Assembly: GCA_044229535.1 (NCBI GenBank)
Contig: JBGASU010000001.1
Span: 248,001 to 312,000 of the forward strand
DNA: 64,000 bases
Reading direction: 5' to 3'
Source of the DNA: CAZLFQ01 sp044229535
GTDB lineage: Bacteria > Pseudomonadota > Alphaproteobacteria > Rickettsiales > Midichloriaceae
Shown: in pieces, positions 63,759 through 64,000 of the stretch
Numbering within the stretch: position 1 is the stretch's first letter
How the letters are laid out: each line of letters opens with the position of its first letter
Translations under genes and position numbers: made by a program
The notes under the pieces: model-generated
What the model saw: the letters and a program-made list of their open reading frames with translations, nothing else
The model's database searches: none
Told to the model about the DNA's origin: nothing

Positions 63759-63964
63759 ATTTTTACTATATTAATTTTTAATGAAATGCTTGCTGACCAA
63801 ATACTGTCTTTGCTAGGGTATATTCTAGTATCCTCAATTTCAACAGCTGCAACCCTAAACATAGTTAGTTCTGGTTTGAACTTACTAATCTCGGCTTCCA
63901 ACTGATTGATGATTTCTAGTATTTCGATATTGGAAGTATTGTGCGAAAAAATTTCAAAATCCAT
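63755..63964 (-). CDS. Small hypothetical protein, cassette gene 1
   Basis: The 69-residue protein is soluble with an acidic helical N-terminus and a beta-like C-terminus (IWSASISLKINIVKI). It is not recognised. It overlaps the DUF1640-like gene by four bases (ATGA), the usual sign of coupled translation, and is the most upstream gene of the cassette seen in the window. Confidence 0.5.
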   Translation of the reverse strand: MDFEIFSHNTSNIEILEIINQLEAEISKFKPELTMFRVAAVEIEDTRIYPSKDSIWSASISLKINIVKI

Positions 63965-64000
63965 TTTGACTACGTAGCTGATGGGTATTATAAGCCATGG

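Noticed and set aside
1..64000. CRISPR array, rRNA, transposase or phage structural genes
   Set aside because: No regularly spaced repeats, rRNA-like sequence or recognisable mobile-element proteins were seen on either strand.

Overview
The window is about 64 kb of AT-rich bacterial DNA with short gaps, many 1-25 bp gene overlaps and a mixture of housekeeping genes and lineage-specific unknowns. The best reading is an alphaproteobacterium with a Rickettsiales-like, probably host-associated lifestyle. Supporting points are an IscA-type protein with the ErpA ending, the malic enzyme-phosphotransacetylase fusion, a DUF155/RMD1 protein of the kind shared with mitochondria, an NDUFAF5-like protein next to comF, scattered remnants of normally contiguous operons (secF, nuoF, glyQ, ccmA, yejA/yejF) and exact TTAA-N7-TTAA boxes that match the alphaproteobacterial master regulator CtrA. 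The genus cannot be fixed from the sequence alone.

Layout. 0-6.3 kb: a dispersed repeat, an SDR-DoxX fusion with a DUF2269 membrane protein, an amine-oxidase-like flavoenzyme, erpA and maeB. 6.3-16.7 kb: one long operon behind a good sigma70 promoter for a modified surface sugar: epimerase, two DegT aminotransferases, AsnB-type amidotransferase, FemAB-like acyltransferase, formyltransferase, glycosyltransferase-like protein, WbqC and a formyltransferase-deacetylase fusion. 16.7-36 kb: EamA exporter, a 633-aa unknown, gltX, patatin lipoprotein, an S24/UmuD-like protein, lptG, hpf, YejF/YejA-type peptide uptake genes without permeases, a TAXI binding protein, nadK, RMD1, dps, recJ, three small glycine-zipper membrane proteins, cytochrome b561 and tRNA-Lys. 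36-46 kb: ccmA, an Abi-family HEPN protein, msbA, RNase E with a long leader, secF, an APC permease, comF and a methyltransferase-like gene.

46-56 kb is the most unusual part. Two large unknown proteins with a shared C-terminal module flank an orphan pilin-like gene, and an Ala-rich coiled-coil protein lies 3 kb further on. All four genes have an exact TTAA-N7-TTAA box upstream, three of them at nearly the same distance (46-48 bp) from the start codon. This looks like a small, coordinately expressed set of surface or secreted proteins. nrdB and nuoF lie inside this stretch.

56-64 kb: a polytopic membrane protein, pth-ychF-glyQ-parE, an unknown gene with a clear promoter, and a minus-strand cassette of five overlapping very small genes including DUF2335 and DUF1640-like members. 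No CRISPR array, rRNA, transposase or integrase was seen.
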